A DNA stretch of 9,771 nucleotides, taken from contig JADGDA010000075.1 in the NCBI GenBank assembly GCA_015228695.1, positions 1-9,771 of the forward strand. Direction: 5' to 3'. The stretch comes from Alphaproteobacteria bacterium. Its GTDB lineage: Bacteria > Pseudomonadota > Alphaproteobacteria > Rhodospirillales > Rhodospirillaceae. The position numbers and the translations under genes were made by a program. A model generated the notes under the pieces. It made no database searches and had not been told where the DNA came from. It worked only from the letters and a program-made list of their open reading frames with translations. Below, one piece after another: positions 1 through 6,785 of the stretch (its first letter is position 1; each line of letters begins with the position of its first letter).

Positions 1-1
1 C

Positions 2-964
2 GCCTTCGCCCTGGTGGCGGCGCTGGCGACGGGGGCGTTTTTTGCGGACCGGGCCTTCAATTCCGCCGTCTGGCTGGTGGAGGGCGGTCTGTCGTCCTTC
101 ACCGCCGCCCGGACGCAGCTCGCCCGCCCGTCATGGCTGCCCGGGGAGCCCGTGCGCACCGTCACCGTGCCTTATCGTCTGGCGCCGAACATCGCCGCTG
201 CCGCCGGTCTCGACACCTTCGACGGCACCCACGACCTGTCCGCCGAACGCTATACCCGCTACTGGAAGCATGTCGCGGCGGGGGCGCCGCTCTATCAGAC
301 CCACCCCGGACTGTTCAGCTTCGGGAAGCAATTCGCCGTTTGCGGGGACCATGACCTCGGAAGCTATGCCGATCTCGATCTGCTGCGCGTCGCCAACGTC
401 GGATTCGTTCTCAGCGTCGTGCCGCTGCGCGGTGAAGGGGTCCGGCAGGTGTCCGGGCCGTCCGGGCCGCCCCGGCTTCCCTGCCCCCATCTCCCCGTCC
501 TGGAGCGGGTCGCGCGCATGGCGGAGCTGATCGTCGCGCCCGCCCCTATCCGGGTGTACGCGATCGGCGAGCCGGTGCCCAGAGTCTACGCCGCCCGGAC
601 GATCGAGACGAGCCGGGGGGAGGACGAGGCGTCCTTTCATGCGCGGGTGAAGCGGCACGGACCGGACCGGATCGCCGTCGCCCGCGCCGAGGACCTGCCC
701 GCGACCCCGATCCCTTCCGGGTCGCCGCTCCTTTCCTCGTGGAGACTGGTCGCCGATGGAGTGGAGGCCGAGGTGGCCGGAGGCGGGGGACTCGTGGTGT
801 TCAACAGCACCTGGCTCCCCTTCTGGAGCGCCCGGGCCGACGGAAACCCGACGCCGGTGTTCCCGGTCAACGGCGTCCAGATGGCGGCGGTGGTCCCCGA
901 GGGAACCCGCCGGATCGAATTCCGTTACCGTCGTCCGACGTTGCGGGAGTGGTTCAAGCCCTAA
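2..964 (+). CDS. YfhO/DUF6044-like polytopic membrane protein, C-terminal part (5' end outside window)
   Basis: The frame is open from base 2 and stops at TAA 962-964, so the true start lies upstream; the GTG at 14 is an internal codon. The visible part begins with the end of a hydrophobic helix (LVAALATGAFFADRAF) and continues as a long soluble, probably periplasmic region of about 300 residues. It carries GLDTFDGTHDLS and RYTRYW, which resemble the extracytoplasmic part of DUF6044/YfhO membrane proteins. Near the end come LVVFNSTWLPFWSA and a proline/glycine-rich VVPEGTRRIEFRYR segment, matching the C-terminal beta domain of YfhO-type proteins (pattern: unpleasant 'state ... W.. .. dG .. 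PV ... N....  V..G...iefrY.P'). Family members are linked to glycosylation of lipid or wall polymers. Substrate and reaction cannot be read here. The family call is moderate, while the coding call is strong (long frame, high G+C third positions). Confidence 0.75.
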   Translation, partial: AFALVAALATGAFFADRAFNSAVWLVEGGLSSFTAARTQLARPSWLPGEPVRTVTVPYRLAPNIAAAAGLDTFDGTHDLSAERYTRYWKHVAAGAPLYQTHPGLFSFGKQFAVCGDHDLGSYADLDLLRVANVGFVLSVVPLRGEGVRQVSGPSGPPRLPCPHLPVLERVARMAELIVAPAPIRVYAIGEPVPRVYAARTIETSRGEDEASFHARVKRHGPDRIAVARAEDLPATPIPSGSPLLSSWRLVADGVEAEVAGGGGLVVFNSTWLPFWSARADGNPTPVFPVNGVQMAAVVPEGTRRIEFRYRRPTLREWFKP

Positions 965-1000
965 AAAAGATGCCGGGCCTGCAGGGGGGCAGGGCCCGGC
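963..1000 (-). terminator. Intrinsic-type terminator reading on the minus strand, just behind the YfhO-like gene
   Basis: GCCGGGCCTGC (972-982) pairs with GCAGGGCCCGGC (989-1000), leaving one bulged base and a six-base loop. On the plus strand the hairpin is followed by ACAAGG, with no T run. On the minus strand the hairpin is followed by ATC and then six Ts (963-968, which include the plus-strand stop codon). The canonical reading is therefore a minus-strand terminator. It may also slow plus-strand transcription leaving the YfhO-like gene. No annotated minus-strand gene lies upstream to use it. Confidence 0.6.
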
Positions 1001-1163
1001 ACAAGGCTTGACAGAGGGAGGCCAAGTCCCGAGGGACCGTGCCTGCTTGCTGCCCGGAAACCGCCGTCGCCGACGGCCCGGACCGCGTGCAGATGAATAA
1101 GAGCACGGCCCCGCCTCCGCCCTCCCTGACAATTCGCAATTTCCATAAAATATTTATCGTCCT

Positions 1164-1208
1164 GCCGGGCCCGCCCAATTCTCCCCCGGGAGCGGCGCCG
1201 GGCCCGCC
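1164..1208. repeat. Direct repeat of a G+C-rich 12-mer
   Basis: GCCGGGCCCGCC occurs at 1164-1175 and again at 1197-1208. Each copy contains the palindrome GCCGGGC/CGGGCCCG, so each can also fold on itself. The block is flanked by A+T-rich DNA (TAAAATATTTATC to the left). Its role is unknown; it could be a structured RNA segment or simply low-complexity G+C-rich DNA. Confidence 0.4.
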
Positions 1209-1291
1209 GCCGGGGCGGAGCAACCGCGCCATTTCACAATGTGGCAAAAAGCAATACGTTGTTGCGTAATGCAATGATTGCCGATAGTTCA

Positions 1292-1305
1292 TTGATATTT
1301 ATCAA
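1292..1305. promoter_or_regulatory. FNR/FixK-type box (anaerobox)
   Basis: The sequence TTGAT-ATTT-ATCAA matches the consensus TTGAT-N4-ATCAA of the FNR/FixK/Anr regulators exactly. The symmetry extends one further base on each side (A...T), giving a perfect 16-bp dyad at 1291-1306. It lies in an A+T-rich patch about 110 bp upstream of the sigma-54 -24 element. No convincing -10 hexamer sits at class II spacing in either direction, so which promoter it serves is open. It could act on the transporter operon from a distance, or on a minus-strand transcript. Confidence 0.6.
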
Positions 1306-1345
1306 TAAAACAAATTGGTCCGCTCCCTGTGGGCGCGTGTGGATG

Positions 1346-1362
1346 CAATCCGCAACGGATTG
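1346..1362. promoter_or_regulatory. Perfect 7-3-7 dyad, candidate enhancer-binding-protein site
   Basis: CAATCCG-CAA-CGGATTG is a perfect inverted repeat centred at 1354, about 83 bp upstream of the start expected from the sigma-54 promoter. That is a usual position for the upstream activator of a bacterial enhancer-binding protein. It does not match the NifA site (TGT-N10-ACA), and none was found between 1222 and 1410. The GCAAT...ATTG theme recurs in the palindrome GCAAT-G-ATTGC at 1271-1281, possibly a second copy with shorter spacing. The regulator is unknown. Confidence 0.45.
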
Positions 1363-1409
1363 ATTCGGCGGCACGTTACGTTTCGCCACAGGTCAGCCCG
1401 CCTTTGCGA

Positions 1410-1426
1410 TTGGCACATTTCTTGCG
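1410..1426 (+). promoter_or_regulatory. Sigma-54 (RpoN) -24/-12 promoter of the small protein / TSUP operon
   Basis: TTGGCAC-ATTTC-TTGCG has the invariant GG at 1412-1413 and GC at 1424-1425 with exactly ten bases between them. It closely fits the RpoN consensus TGGCAC-N5-TTGC. Transcription would begin near 1437, leaving a leader of about 35 bases before the ATG at 1473. The next genes are on the same strand, and the dyad at 1346-1362 supplies a plausible activator site. Activation would therefore need an enhancer-binding ATPase, which is not encoded in the window. Confidence 0.8.
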
Positions 1427-1472
1427 ATCAAGTCTCCGTTCTCTGAAAATCAGATTCCGCGGAGGTGTCGTT

Positions 1473-1724
1473 ATGTCCGATGGTGTCCGTAAGGACGAGG
1501 TTGCCGCCCCATCCCGTGGGCTTGGCCTGACGTTGCTGCTTGGGGTTGTCGTCGTGGCCCTGTATGGGGGGCTGTACGTCTGGGAGAAGGAAATTCTCTC
1601 CCTCTCGATCCGGGGGGGGTGGTCGTTCATCATCCCCATCGTGGTCGCGTTCGTGTTCTCGTATGCGCATGGGACGTTCACGGACAGGTTCTGGTCCGCC
1701 CTCGGCCTCGTTGCAAAGAAGTAG
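1473..1724 (+). CDS. Small two-helix membrane protein, partner of the TSUP transporter (83 aa)
   Basis: The start is ATG 1473, chosen because GGAGGT (1461-1466) lies six bases upstream; the open frame extends further left but that part looks non-coding and would precede the promoter. A hydrophilic N-terminus of about 15 residues is followed by a first membrane helix (about 17-37, LTLLLGVVVVALYGGLYVW) and a second (about 50-65, WSFIIPIVVAFVFSYAHG). A short basic tail ends in AKK. The segment between the helices is charged. It is the first gene behind the sigma-54 promoter and ends 16 bp before the transporter GTG, so the two are almost certainly co-transcribed. Small membrane proteins with the PI..AF.FSY.HG..T..FW..LG pattern are, to my recollection, found next to long TauE/SafE proteins. 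A subunit or stabiliser role is inference. Confidence 0.85.
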   Translation: MSDGVRKDEVAAPSRGLGLTLLLGVVVVALYGGLYVWEKEILSLSIRGGWSFIIPIVVAFVFSYAHGTFTDRFWSALGLVAKK

Positions 1725-1740
1725 CTCAAGGGGAAAATTC

Positions 1741-2811
1741 GTGGAAGCATTGAACGGTTTTATTCCCCTGGACCTGATTTCGGTGGTGGGGTTGTTCCTG
1801 GTCGGTTTCGTCGGCGGGATGGTCAGCGGCTTTATCGGGTCCGGCGGCGCTTTCGTGCTCACCCCGGCGATGATGAGCATGGGGGTTCCCGGCATCATCG
1901 CCGTCGCCAGCAACATGTGCCACAAGTTCCCGAAGGCCCTGGTGGGGGCCATAAAGCGCGCCAAGTACGGGCACGTGGACGTCAAGCTCGGTCTGGTCAT
2001 GGGCTGTTCGGCCGAGGCCGGGGTGCTGATCGGCGCGCATTTTCAGGAACACATCCGCTCCGCTTTCGGAGAGGCCGGCTCCAACCTTTATGTCAGCGTG
2101 GCCTTTGTGGTCGTTCTGGGCATCGTGGGCACCTATGTCATGCGCGACGCTTGGCATCAATACAAGGGCGACTCCCACAATGACGTGTCGGACAACGCTC
2201 TGATCCGCTGGGTTCACCGGCTGCACATTCCCGGCACCATGGTGTATTTCCCCAGCATCGGCCGCCGGATTTCGGTCCTCGTGACCATTCCGATGGGGTT
2301 TGCGACCGGCATGCTCGCGGCCACCATCGCCGTGGGCGGCTTCGTCGGCGTGCCGTCGATGATGTATGGGCTGGGGGTTCCGAGCCTCGTGGCCTCGGGA
2401 ACGGAACTGGTCATCGCCTTCGTCATGGGATTGGGCGGAACGATCAAGTTCGCCTGGGGCGGCTTCGTCGATATCCGGCTGGCCATGATCATCCTGGCCG
2501 GTTCGCTGTTCGGCATCCATGTGGGCGCGATCGGCACCACCTATGTCAAGCCGTACATGGTCAAGGTGGTGATGGGAGTCATCATGCTGATGGTTCTGGT
2601 CAGCCGGGGAATCATCCTGCCGGTCTACCTGTCCCAGTTGGAGCTGATCCCGACCATTCCCGCCGAGACCGCCTCCCTGCTGAAGACGGTCAGCTTCGAC
2701 GTCATGGTCGCCGCGCTGGTGGTCGGCGCGACGATCGTCATCCTCGCGATGATCCGGGGGGCGAGACGGCCGGCTCCCGTGGAAGCGGATGAAAAGTTGG
2801 GAACAAGCTGA
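1741..2811 (+). CDS. TauE/SafE (TSUP) family anion exporter/permease, long form (356 aa)
   Basis: The start is GTG 1741, with AAGGGG (1728-1733) seven bases upstream; a longer frame exists but its added residues are an arginine/serine-rich shadow of the preceding gene. This is a polytopic inner-membrane protein with roughly eight to ten helices. It shows the internal duplication of the TSUP family: SGFIGSGGAFVLTPAMM (about 29-45) and, in the second half, AVGGFVGVPSMMYGLGVP (about 197-214). The two halves are joined by a hydrophilic stretch at about 134-172 (WHQYKGDSHNDVSDN), longer than in short TSUP proteins. Characterised members move sulfite, sulfoacetate or other organosulfonates and small anions across the membrane. 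The substrate here cannot be told from sequence. Control by sigma-54, and perhaps by FNR, suggests a specific nutritional or redox condition. Confidence 0.9.
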   Translation: MEALNGFIPLDLISVVGLFLVGFVGGMVSGFIGSGGAFVLTPAMMSMGVPGIIAVASNMCHKFPKALVGAIKRAKYGHVDVKLGLVMGCSAEAGVLIGAHFQEHIRSAFGEAGSNLYVSVAFVVVLGIVGTYVMRDAWHQYKGDSHNDVSDNALIRWVHRLHIPGTMVYFPSIGRRISVLVTIPMGFATGMLAATIAVGGFVGVPSMMYGLGVPSLVASGTELVIAFVMGLGGTIKFAWGGFVDIRLAMIILAGSLFGIHVGAIGTTYVKPYMVKVVMGVIMLMVLVSRGIILPVYLSQLELIPTIPAETASLLKTVSFDVMVAALVVGATIVILAMIRGARRPAPVEADEKLGTS

Positions 2812-2821
2812 CGGCGCGACC

Positions 2822-2855
2822 GGGCCTTCTCCGCCATGGGCGGCGGAGGAGGCTC
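2822..2855 (+). terminator. Strong hairpin after the TSUP gene, probable transcript end
   Basis: GGGCCTTCTCCGCC (2822-2835) pairs with GGCGGAGGAGGCTC (2842-2855) over about 14 bp with two G-T wobbles and a six-base loop. It begins 10 bp after the TGA of the transporter. It lacks an immediate T run, so it may act with Rho or as an RNA-stabilising 3' end. Confidence 0.45.
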
Positions 2856-2888
2856 CGGGAAATTCCACTCCGGACATCATGGGGAACG

Positions 2889-2917
2889 AAAAAAAGGGAG
2901 GAGCGGGACCCGTTTTT
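2889..2917. terminator. Possible weak bidirectional terminator (A7-GGG ... CCC-G-T5)
   Basis: Seven As and GGG (2889-2898) face CCC, one unpaired G, and five Ts (2909-2917) across a ten-base loop. The A/T arms flank a short G/C core, the shape of a bidirectional terminator, but the core is only 3 bp. It lies between the TSUP gene and the nucleotidyltransferase gene. Confidence 0.25.
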
Positions 2918-2963
2918 CGGTAAGGTGTGCCCGGAACCGGAAAATGGGTGCTGTGTCACTCCG

Positions 2964-4025
2964 ATGACCAAGTGGAAAAGCGCGCTGATTCAGCCAACGG
3001 CCCCCATCGCGGAGGCCATCCGCATGATCGACGTCTCCGCGTCGCAAATCTGCCTGGTGGTGGATGCCGAGGGGTCCCTGCTCGGGACCGTGACCGATGG
3101 GGACATCCGCCGGGGAATCCTGCGCTCGATTCCGCTGTCCGGGGCGGTTTCCACCATCATGAACGCCGCCCCCGTCGTCGGCCGGCTGGGGCAGCCACGG
3201 GAAACCTTTCAGACTCTCATGCGCGGGCGGCGCATCCGTCAGTTGCCCATCCTCGACCAGGGCGGACGGGTATGCAATCTGGTCACCCTCGACGAGCTGC
3301 TGGACGCCGACAAGCTGGATAATTGGGTCGTCCTGATGGCGGGAGGGCTGGGGACCCGGCTGCGGCCCCTGACCGAAACCACGCCCAAGCCGATGCTGAA
3401 GGTCGGTTCCAAGCCGTTGCTGGAAATCATCCTGGACCACCTGATCAAGCAGGGGTTCCACCGCTTCTACGTGTCCGTCAACTACCGGGGGGATGTGATC
3501 AAGGATCACCTTTCCGACGGTTCCAGCCTGGGGATCGAGGTCCGCTATCTGGACGAGACCAAACGGCTGGGCACGGCCGGGCCGTTGTCGTTGATCGCCG
3601 AGCCGCCGACCGAGCCCCTGGTGGTGATGAACGCCGATCTTCTGACCAAGCTGGACCTGCGCCAGATGCTGGCGTTCCACCACGAGCACGAAGCCGTTGC
3701 GACCCTGGCGGTGCGCGATTACGAGTTCCAGGTGCCCTACGGCGTCGTCATCGTCAACAACGACGCCGTGGAAGTGGCGGCCCTGGACGAAAAGCCGGTG
3801 CATCATTTTCTCGTCAACGCCGGCATCTACGTGCTGGAGCCCGAGGTGGTGTCGCAGGTCCCCAAGGACACCTTCCACGACATGCCCGACGTCTTCAAGG
3901 CGCTGATGGCCGCGGGGCGGCGGACCGCCGCCTTTCCCGTCCGGGAATACTGGCTCGACATCGGGCGGATGGATGATTTCGCCCAGGCCAACCGGGAGTT
4001 CCTGCGGGAATTCGCCGAGAATTGA
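2964..4025 (+). CDS. CBS-domain sugar-1-phosphate nucleotidyltransferase, PtmE-like (353 aa)
   Basis: Residues about 1-118 form a CBS pair (APIAEAIRMID, VVDAEGSLLGTVTDGDIRRG, then IRQLPILDQGGRVCNLVTLDE). Residues about 121-353 are a nucleotidyl-transferase: MAGGLGTRLRPL (125-136), the signature loop binding the nucleotide phosphates; KPMLKVGSKPLLE (142-154); NADLLT (223-228), the usual metal-binding aspartate region; and EYWLDIGRMDDF (328-339). The family joins a sugar 1-phosphate and an NTP to give an NDP-sugar plus pyrophosphate. CBS-fused members include PtmE of the CMP-legionaminic acid route, a glucosamine-1-phosphate guanylyltransferase. The CBS pair probably senses an adenine nucleotide. 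Start ATG 2964 gives MTKWKSALI, as expected for the family; an in-frame GTG at 2925 adds 13 atypical residues, though neither has a strong ribosome binding site. No other sialic-acid-like pathway gene is in view, so the product is uncertain. Confidence 0.85.
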   Translation: MTKWKSALIQPTAPIAEAIRMIDVSASQICLVVDAEGSLLGTVTDGDIRRGILRSIPLSGAVSTIMNAAPVVGRLGQPRETFQTLMRGRRIRQLPILDQGGRVCNLVTLDELLDADKLDNWVVLMAGGLGTRLRPLTETTPKPMLKVGSKPLLEIILDHLIKQGFHRFYVSVNYRGDVIKDHLSDGSSLGIEVRYLDETKRLGTAGPLSLIAEPPTEPLVVMNADLLTKLDLRQMLAFHHEHEAVATLAVRDYEFQVPYGVVIVNNDAVEVAALDEKPVHHFLVNAGIYVLEPEVVSQVPKDTFHDMPDVFKALMAAGRRTAAFPVREYWLDIGRMDDFAQANREFLREFAEN

Positions 4026-4040
4026 TATTTCCCGCAACGG

Positions 4041-4082
4041 GTGACGTGCGTCACTTTCCGGCTTCGTCTTCCGCCGTAGAGT
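4041..4082 (+). promoter_or_regulatory. CRP-type palindrome with class II-spaced -10 hexamer
   Basis: GTGACG-TG-CGTCAC (4041-4054) is a perfect palindrome that fits the CRP half-site pattern GTGA-N6-TCAC (flanks G and T instead of T and A). A TAGAGT hexamer at 4077-4082 predicts a start near 4089-4090, which puts the palindrome centre (4047.5) at about -41.5, the class II activator position of CRP/FNR-family proteins. The promoter would drive the small gene at 4138. There is no good -35, as expected for an activator-dependent promoter. The assignment is inferred from pattern and spacing. Confidence 0.45.
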
Positions 4083-4137
4083 CGCCTCAAGGAACAAGGG
4101 ACGGGGTCCCGCCGTTCCGTGATGAAGAGGTGATGTG

Positions 4138-4398
4138 ATGCTCTCGACTCAAGCCTGCGCTTATGCGTTCGAAGACACCCAGGCCGTCGCGCAAAGGCTG
4201 CGGAAGGCATTGGGGCAACAGATCGATCTTCTTGCGGCTTTGAACGTGGCCTGCGCCCACGGGCGCGAGTTGCCGATTTCGGTCAGCGAATCGATCGACA
4301 TCATTCTGGACGTGATCCCGAGGACCGAGGCCAGAATCCGCGAACTTTCGGCGGTGGCTAGTGGGCGCCCTTTTCACGGAAGAAGTTCGAGCTGTTGA
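4138..4398 (+). CDS. Small helical cytoplasmic protein of unknown function (86 aa)
   Basis: ATG 4138 is preceded by AGAGG (4126-4130) at seven bases; a GTG directly before it (4135) would add one residue. The protein has no signal peptide or membrane segment. It is predicted to be mostly helical, with two amphipathic stretches (AVAQRLRKALGQQIDLLAALNVA and SIDIILDVIPRTEARIRELSAV, roughly 16-38 and 51-72). The last residues (GRPFHGRSSSC) look unlike the rest and lie in the part that overlaps the convergent gene, so the reading may have been extended past an older stop. It follows the nucleotidyltransferase by 112 bp but appears to have its own activator-type promoter. I do not recognise the family. 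Coding is supported by the ribosome binding site, promoter and protein-like composition. Confidence 0.65.
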   Translation: MLSTQACAYAFEDTQAVAQRLRKALGQQIDLLAALNVACAHGRELPISVSESIDIILDVIPRTEARIRELSAVASGRPFHGRSSSC

Positions 4399-6076
4399 GC
4401 AGGGCATGAAAATCGCGGATGGCCCTCTCCCGTTGCGCGGCGTCGGGAATGTCGGCGACGAACTTGGCCTCGAACTGCGGCTGGCGCAGGTGGGCGAGCA
4501 CGGCTTGGCGCGCCACTTCGAAGGCCTTGCCGTCCGTGAGCACCCCGGACGCGCAGAACTGCACCAGACGCAAGGCGCGCAGCCGCATCGAGTCCTCCGG
4601 CCGGTCCAGCTTCTCGACGATCTGCTGCTCGATCAGGAAGTCCGCGAGGATCTGGTCGAGAATCGACGCCAGCGCCTCCCGCAACTCCTCGGGGAGGGCG
4701 GATTGCAGGAGGATGCGGTACATCCCCGAAACTTCCTGCATCTTCACCTTGGGACTCGCCTTTGACGGGATGAGGTCGTCCACCCGCATGGCGCCTCCGA
4801 TCATCTCCTGCGCGGTCGCGGCGATGAAGTCCGCCTGTTCCACCCCGATCTCCGTTCCGAGAAGGCCGAGCAAGAACAGCAGCCGCTGACGGCTGGAGGG
4901 CAGGTAGTTGGTGACGACCGTGATCGCCTCGCGCCGGCCGGGAACGCCGCCGTTGGGGAGGAAGCGGGTATAGCGCAGGACCAGGGCCTCGGCGGTTTCC
5001 GGGCCGCCGAAAATCCCATCGGGGGTTATGAGCCGGTTGAGAAGCTGCCGGAACATCTCGAACTCGGCGTCGTGATCGTTGCGGACCAGCGGTTGGGACC
5101 CCTTGATCTGCCGCTGGGCGTATTCGGTCAGGACGCCACGGGACACCCCAAGCTCCCCCGCCGCGAACCGCGCGTTCAGGGGGATCACGGGATCGCTTTC
5201 CTCGCGCCCGCCCACGTCAAGCTTTCCTTCGATCAAGTCGACGAGACGGGCCAGGAAAACGCCGAGATTCGGCTGGGACCCGACCAGATCCTGAATGACG
5301 CTGCGTCCCGCGATGACGTCCGCCGCGACGCCGTCGAGCAGGTCCATCGCGTGGGGATCGCTGGCGAGCGTCATCTGCCTGACGGTCTCGACCAGTTTCC
5401 CCGGCCAGTTGCGGATGTCGACCAAGGCCGTGGACAGGGCGGTCAGGGCCAGATAGTCGCTGTCGTCGGAGGGCGTCCCCCCGTTGATCGTCCGCAGGAC
5501 GGCGGCAAACCCCTCCTTCTTGACCTGGGGCAGGGTCTTTTTCTGCGCCGCCTGTGCCCGGGCGGACGCCTTGTCGAGCATCCCGTACAACTCGTCCCGG
5601 CGCTTGCGCGTATCGCCGCCGCCCGATTGACGCACCTGCAACGTCGCGACTCTATCCACCGCCCCGTTGATGATGTCGAGATCAAGCAGACGTTTCAGTT
5701 CCCGGTAATGGTGTAAAATCTCTATCGGCGTCAACGCGGACTCGTCAAGGTATTTTCTAAGTATCCTTCCGATCGTCACGCGGCTTTCGAATTTTGTAAG
5801 CTCCGTGTGATCGGAGCAGTTCGCGGCGCTTGAAATATCAGAAATAGATATATCTTTTTTATTTTCAACCTTCTTCATCTTTTCGAAGATGGTTTTTTCC
5901 GAAAACTCCCCACTGGGAAGTTTGTGTTCCTTTATTATTTTAACGCCTTCAATACCCTTCGCGGAAATGATCCGGTTGGCGAAATCCAGCGCCTGAGCCT
6001 CATCGTCGAGGACGCTGTCAAGCACCCAGCGCTTCTCGCGAAATACGTGGATCTCGTATGAATTCCGAATGGCCAC
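4358..6076 (-). CDS. Conserved-looking alphaproteobacterial protein of unknown function, two-part (572 aa)
   Basis: The start is GTG 6076; a stop lies 25 bp upstream in frame, so it cannot be longer. A G-rich stretch including nine Gs sits just before it as a possible ribosome binding site. Residues about 6-52 form a compact alpha/beta segment (YEIHVFREKRWVLDSVLDDEAQAL, then IEGVKIIKEHKL). Residues about 53-100 are rich in lysine, isoleucine and serine and look like a flexible linker. From about 100 onward the protein is helical and soluble (RILRKYLDESALTPIEILHH, LKRLLDLDIINGAVDRVATL), without membrane segments or recognised catalytic motifs. The N-terminal third is encoded by A+T-rich DNA (19 of 60 bases G or C at 5821-5880, against 41 of 60 at 4441-4500). 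The short N-terminal domain reminds me of segments at the front of other alphaproteobacterial unknowns. No function can be assigned. It is divergent from apt and convergent with the 86-aa gene. Confidence 0.8.
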   Translation of the reverse strand: MAIRNSYEIHVFREKRWVLDSVLDDEAQALDFANRIISAKGIEGVKIIKEHKLPSGEFSEKTIFEKMKKVENKKDISISDISSAANCSDHTELTKFESRVTIGRILRKYLDESALTPIEILHHYRELKRLLDLDIINGAVDRVATLQVRQSGGGDTRKRRDELYGMLDKASARAQAAQKKTLPQVKKEGFAAVLRTINGGTPSDDSDYLALTALSTALVDIRNWPGKLVETVRQMTLASDPHAMDLLDGVAADVIAGRSVIQDLVGSQPNLGVFLARLVDLIEGKLDVGGREESDPVIPLNARFAAGELGVSRGVLTEYAQRQIKGSQPLVRNDHDAEFEMFRQLLNRLITPDGIFGGPETAEALVLRYTRFLPNGGVPGRREAITVVTNYLPSSRQRLLFLLGLLGTEIGVEQADFIAATAQEMIGGAMRVDDLIPSKASPKVKMQEVSGMYRILLQSALPEELREALASILDQILADFLIEQQIVEKLDRPEDSMRLRALRLVQFCASGVLTDGKAFEVARQAVLAHLRQPQFEAKFVADIPDAAQRERAIRDFHALLNSSNFFREKGAH

Positions 6077-6080
6077 CGTG

Positions 6081-6089
6081 CCCCCCCCC
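6081..6089. repeat. Nine-base homopolymer C tract (G9 on the minus strand) in the leader of the 572-aa gene
   Basis: Nine consecutive Cs lie 4 bp upstream of the minus-strand GTG start, so on that strand a G9 run occupies the ribosome-binding position. Tracts of this length are prone to slipped-strand mispairing. Length change here would alter the spacing between the candidate promoter (about 6103-6132) and the start, and the ribosome binding site itself, without changing the protein. Confidence 0.6.
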
Positions 6090-6102
6090 GTCCCAGCGGG
6101 TC

Positions 6103-6132
6103 ACTCTAACGCACTCGGCTCGCCCGGCACAA
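6103..6132 (-). promoter_or_regulatory. Candidate sigma-70-type promoter of the 572-aa gene
   Basis: On the minus strand TTGTGC (6132-6127) and TAGAGT (6108-6103) are separated by 18 bases. The predicted start is near 6096, giving a leader of about 20 bases that contains the G9 run. A perfect 12-bp palindrome, GCCGAT-ATCGGC (6142-6153), lies just upstream of the -35 and could be an operator. Confidence 0.35.
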
Positions 6133-6178
6133 GTTAGTGTTGCCGATATCGGCGGGCTGGAGCGGAGCGAAAATAAGG

Positions 6179-6236
6179 GCGATCGGGTTCACCCGATTGC
6201 TGCGCGTTTACACGGGTCGCGTTCTCACGCTACGAT
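6179..6236 (+). promoter_or_regulatory. Candidate sigma-70-type promoter of apt with an adjacent dyad
   Basis: TTTACA (6207-6212) and TACGAT (6231-6236) are 18 bases apart and place a start near 6243, about 27 bases before the apt ATG. Immediately upstream, ATCGGG-TTCA-CCCGAT (6182-6197) is a perfect dyad, extendable to 6179-6200 with one wobble. It shares the ATCGG half-site with the palindrome at 6142-6153, which suggests one regulator might touch both divergent promoters. The regulator is not known. Confidence 0.45.
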
Positions 6237-6269
6237 ACGGGCTGGTTTCGACAGTTCGGGGTGGAGTGC

Positions 6270-6785
6270 ATGAATATCAAGGACCACATTCGGGGGATTC
6301 CGGACTTTCCGAAGCCCGGCATTCTGTTTTACGACGTCTCCACCCTGCTGGCCCACGCGGATGCTTGGCAGGTGACCATGGGGCGGCTGGCCAAGGCGGT
6401 CGGCGCCCATCGCCCCGATGTTCTGGCCGGCATCGAATCGCGCGGGTTCCTGGTGGCGGCCCCCCTGGCGCTGAAACTCGGCTGCGGGTTCGTCATGCTG
6501 AGGAAAAAGGGGAAGCTGCCCGGCCGGACGGTCCGTTACGAATACGATCTCGAATACGGTTCCGACACCATTGAAATCCAGGACGACGTCATCGAGCCCG
6601 GACAGAGGGTGGTCGTCCTCGATGACCTGCTGGCGACCGGGGGCACCTTGAACGCCGCCGTCCACCTGTGCCGTCAGGTCGGCGGAGACGTGACCGGGGC
6701 CGCCTGCATCATCGAGTTGGCTTTTCTCAAAGGGCGTGAAAAACTGGACGTCCCGTTCAGTTCCCTGGTTTCCTACGACAGCTAG
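6270..6785 (+). CDS. apt: Adenine phosphoribosyltransferase (171 aa)
   Basis: This cytoplasmic purine-salvage enzyme converts adenine and phosphoribosyl pyrophosphate to AMP and pyrophosphate. The start MNIKDHIRGIPDFPKPGILF is the classical bacterial Apt opening and includes the IPDFPKPGI segment. AGIESRGF (about 51-58) is the family base-recognition loop region. RKKGKLPG (about 76-83) is the flexible basic loop. VVVLDDLLATGGTL (about 115-128) is the phosphoribosyl pyrophosphate-binding signature. The length is normal for the family. ATG 6270 is preferred to the in-frame GTG at 6261 because it gives the canonical N-terminus; a GGAG lies at 6263-6266. The gene is divergent from the 572-aa gene, has its own promoter candidate, and is followed at 70 bp by the sensor kinase, which is probably an incidental neighbour. 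Confidence 0.95.
   Translation: MNIKDHIRGIPDFPKPGILFYDVSTLLAHADAWQVTMGRLAKAVGAHRPDVLAGIESRGFLVAAPLALKLGCGFVMLRKKGKLPGRTVRYEYDLEYGSDTIEIQDDVIEPGQRVVVLDDLLATGGTLNAAVHLCRQVGGDVTGAACIIELAFLKGREKLDVPFSSLVSYDS

Larger units (their letters stand above)
965..1472. other. Intergenic region of 508 bp, rich in signals and without a convincing protein gene
   Basis: No frame here has both a ribosome binding site and protein-like composition. Besides the separately listed sites it holds small hairpins: GTCC-N4-GGAC around 1026-1037, GCCGTC-GCC-GACGGC at 1063-1077, and an interrupted CCG/GTGC stem at 1083-1108. A very G+C-rich block covers about 1160-1222. An A+T-rich block covers about 1223-1320 and contains GCAAT at 1251, the palindrome GCAAT-G-ATTGC at 1271-1281, and the FNR-type box. 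The sigma-54 promoter and 5' leader of the transporter operon occupy the right end. Confidence 0.7.
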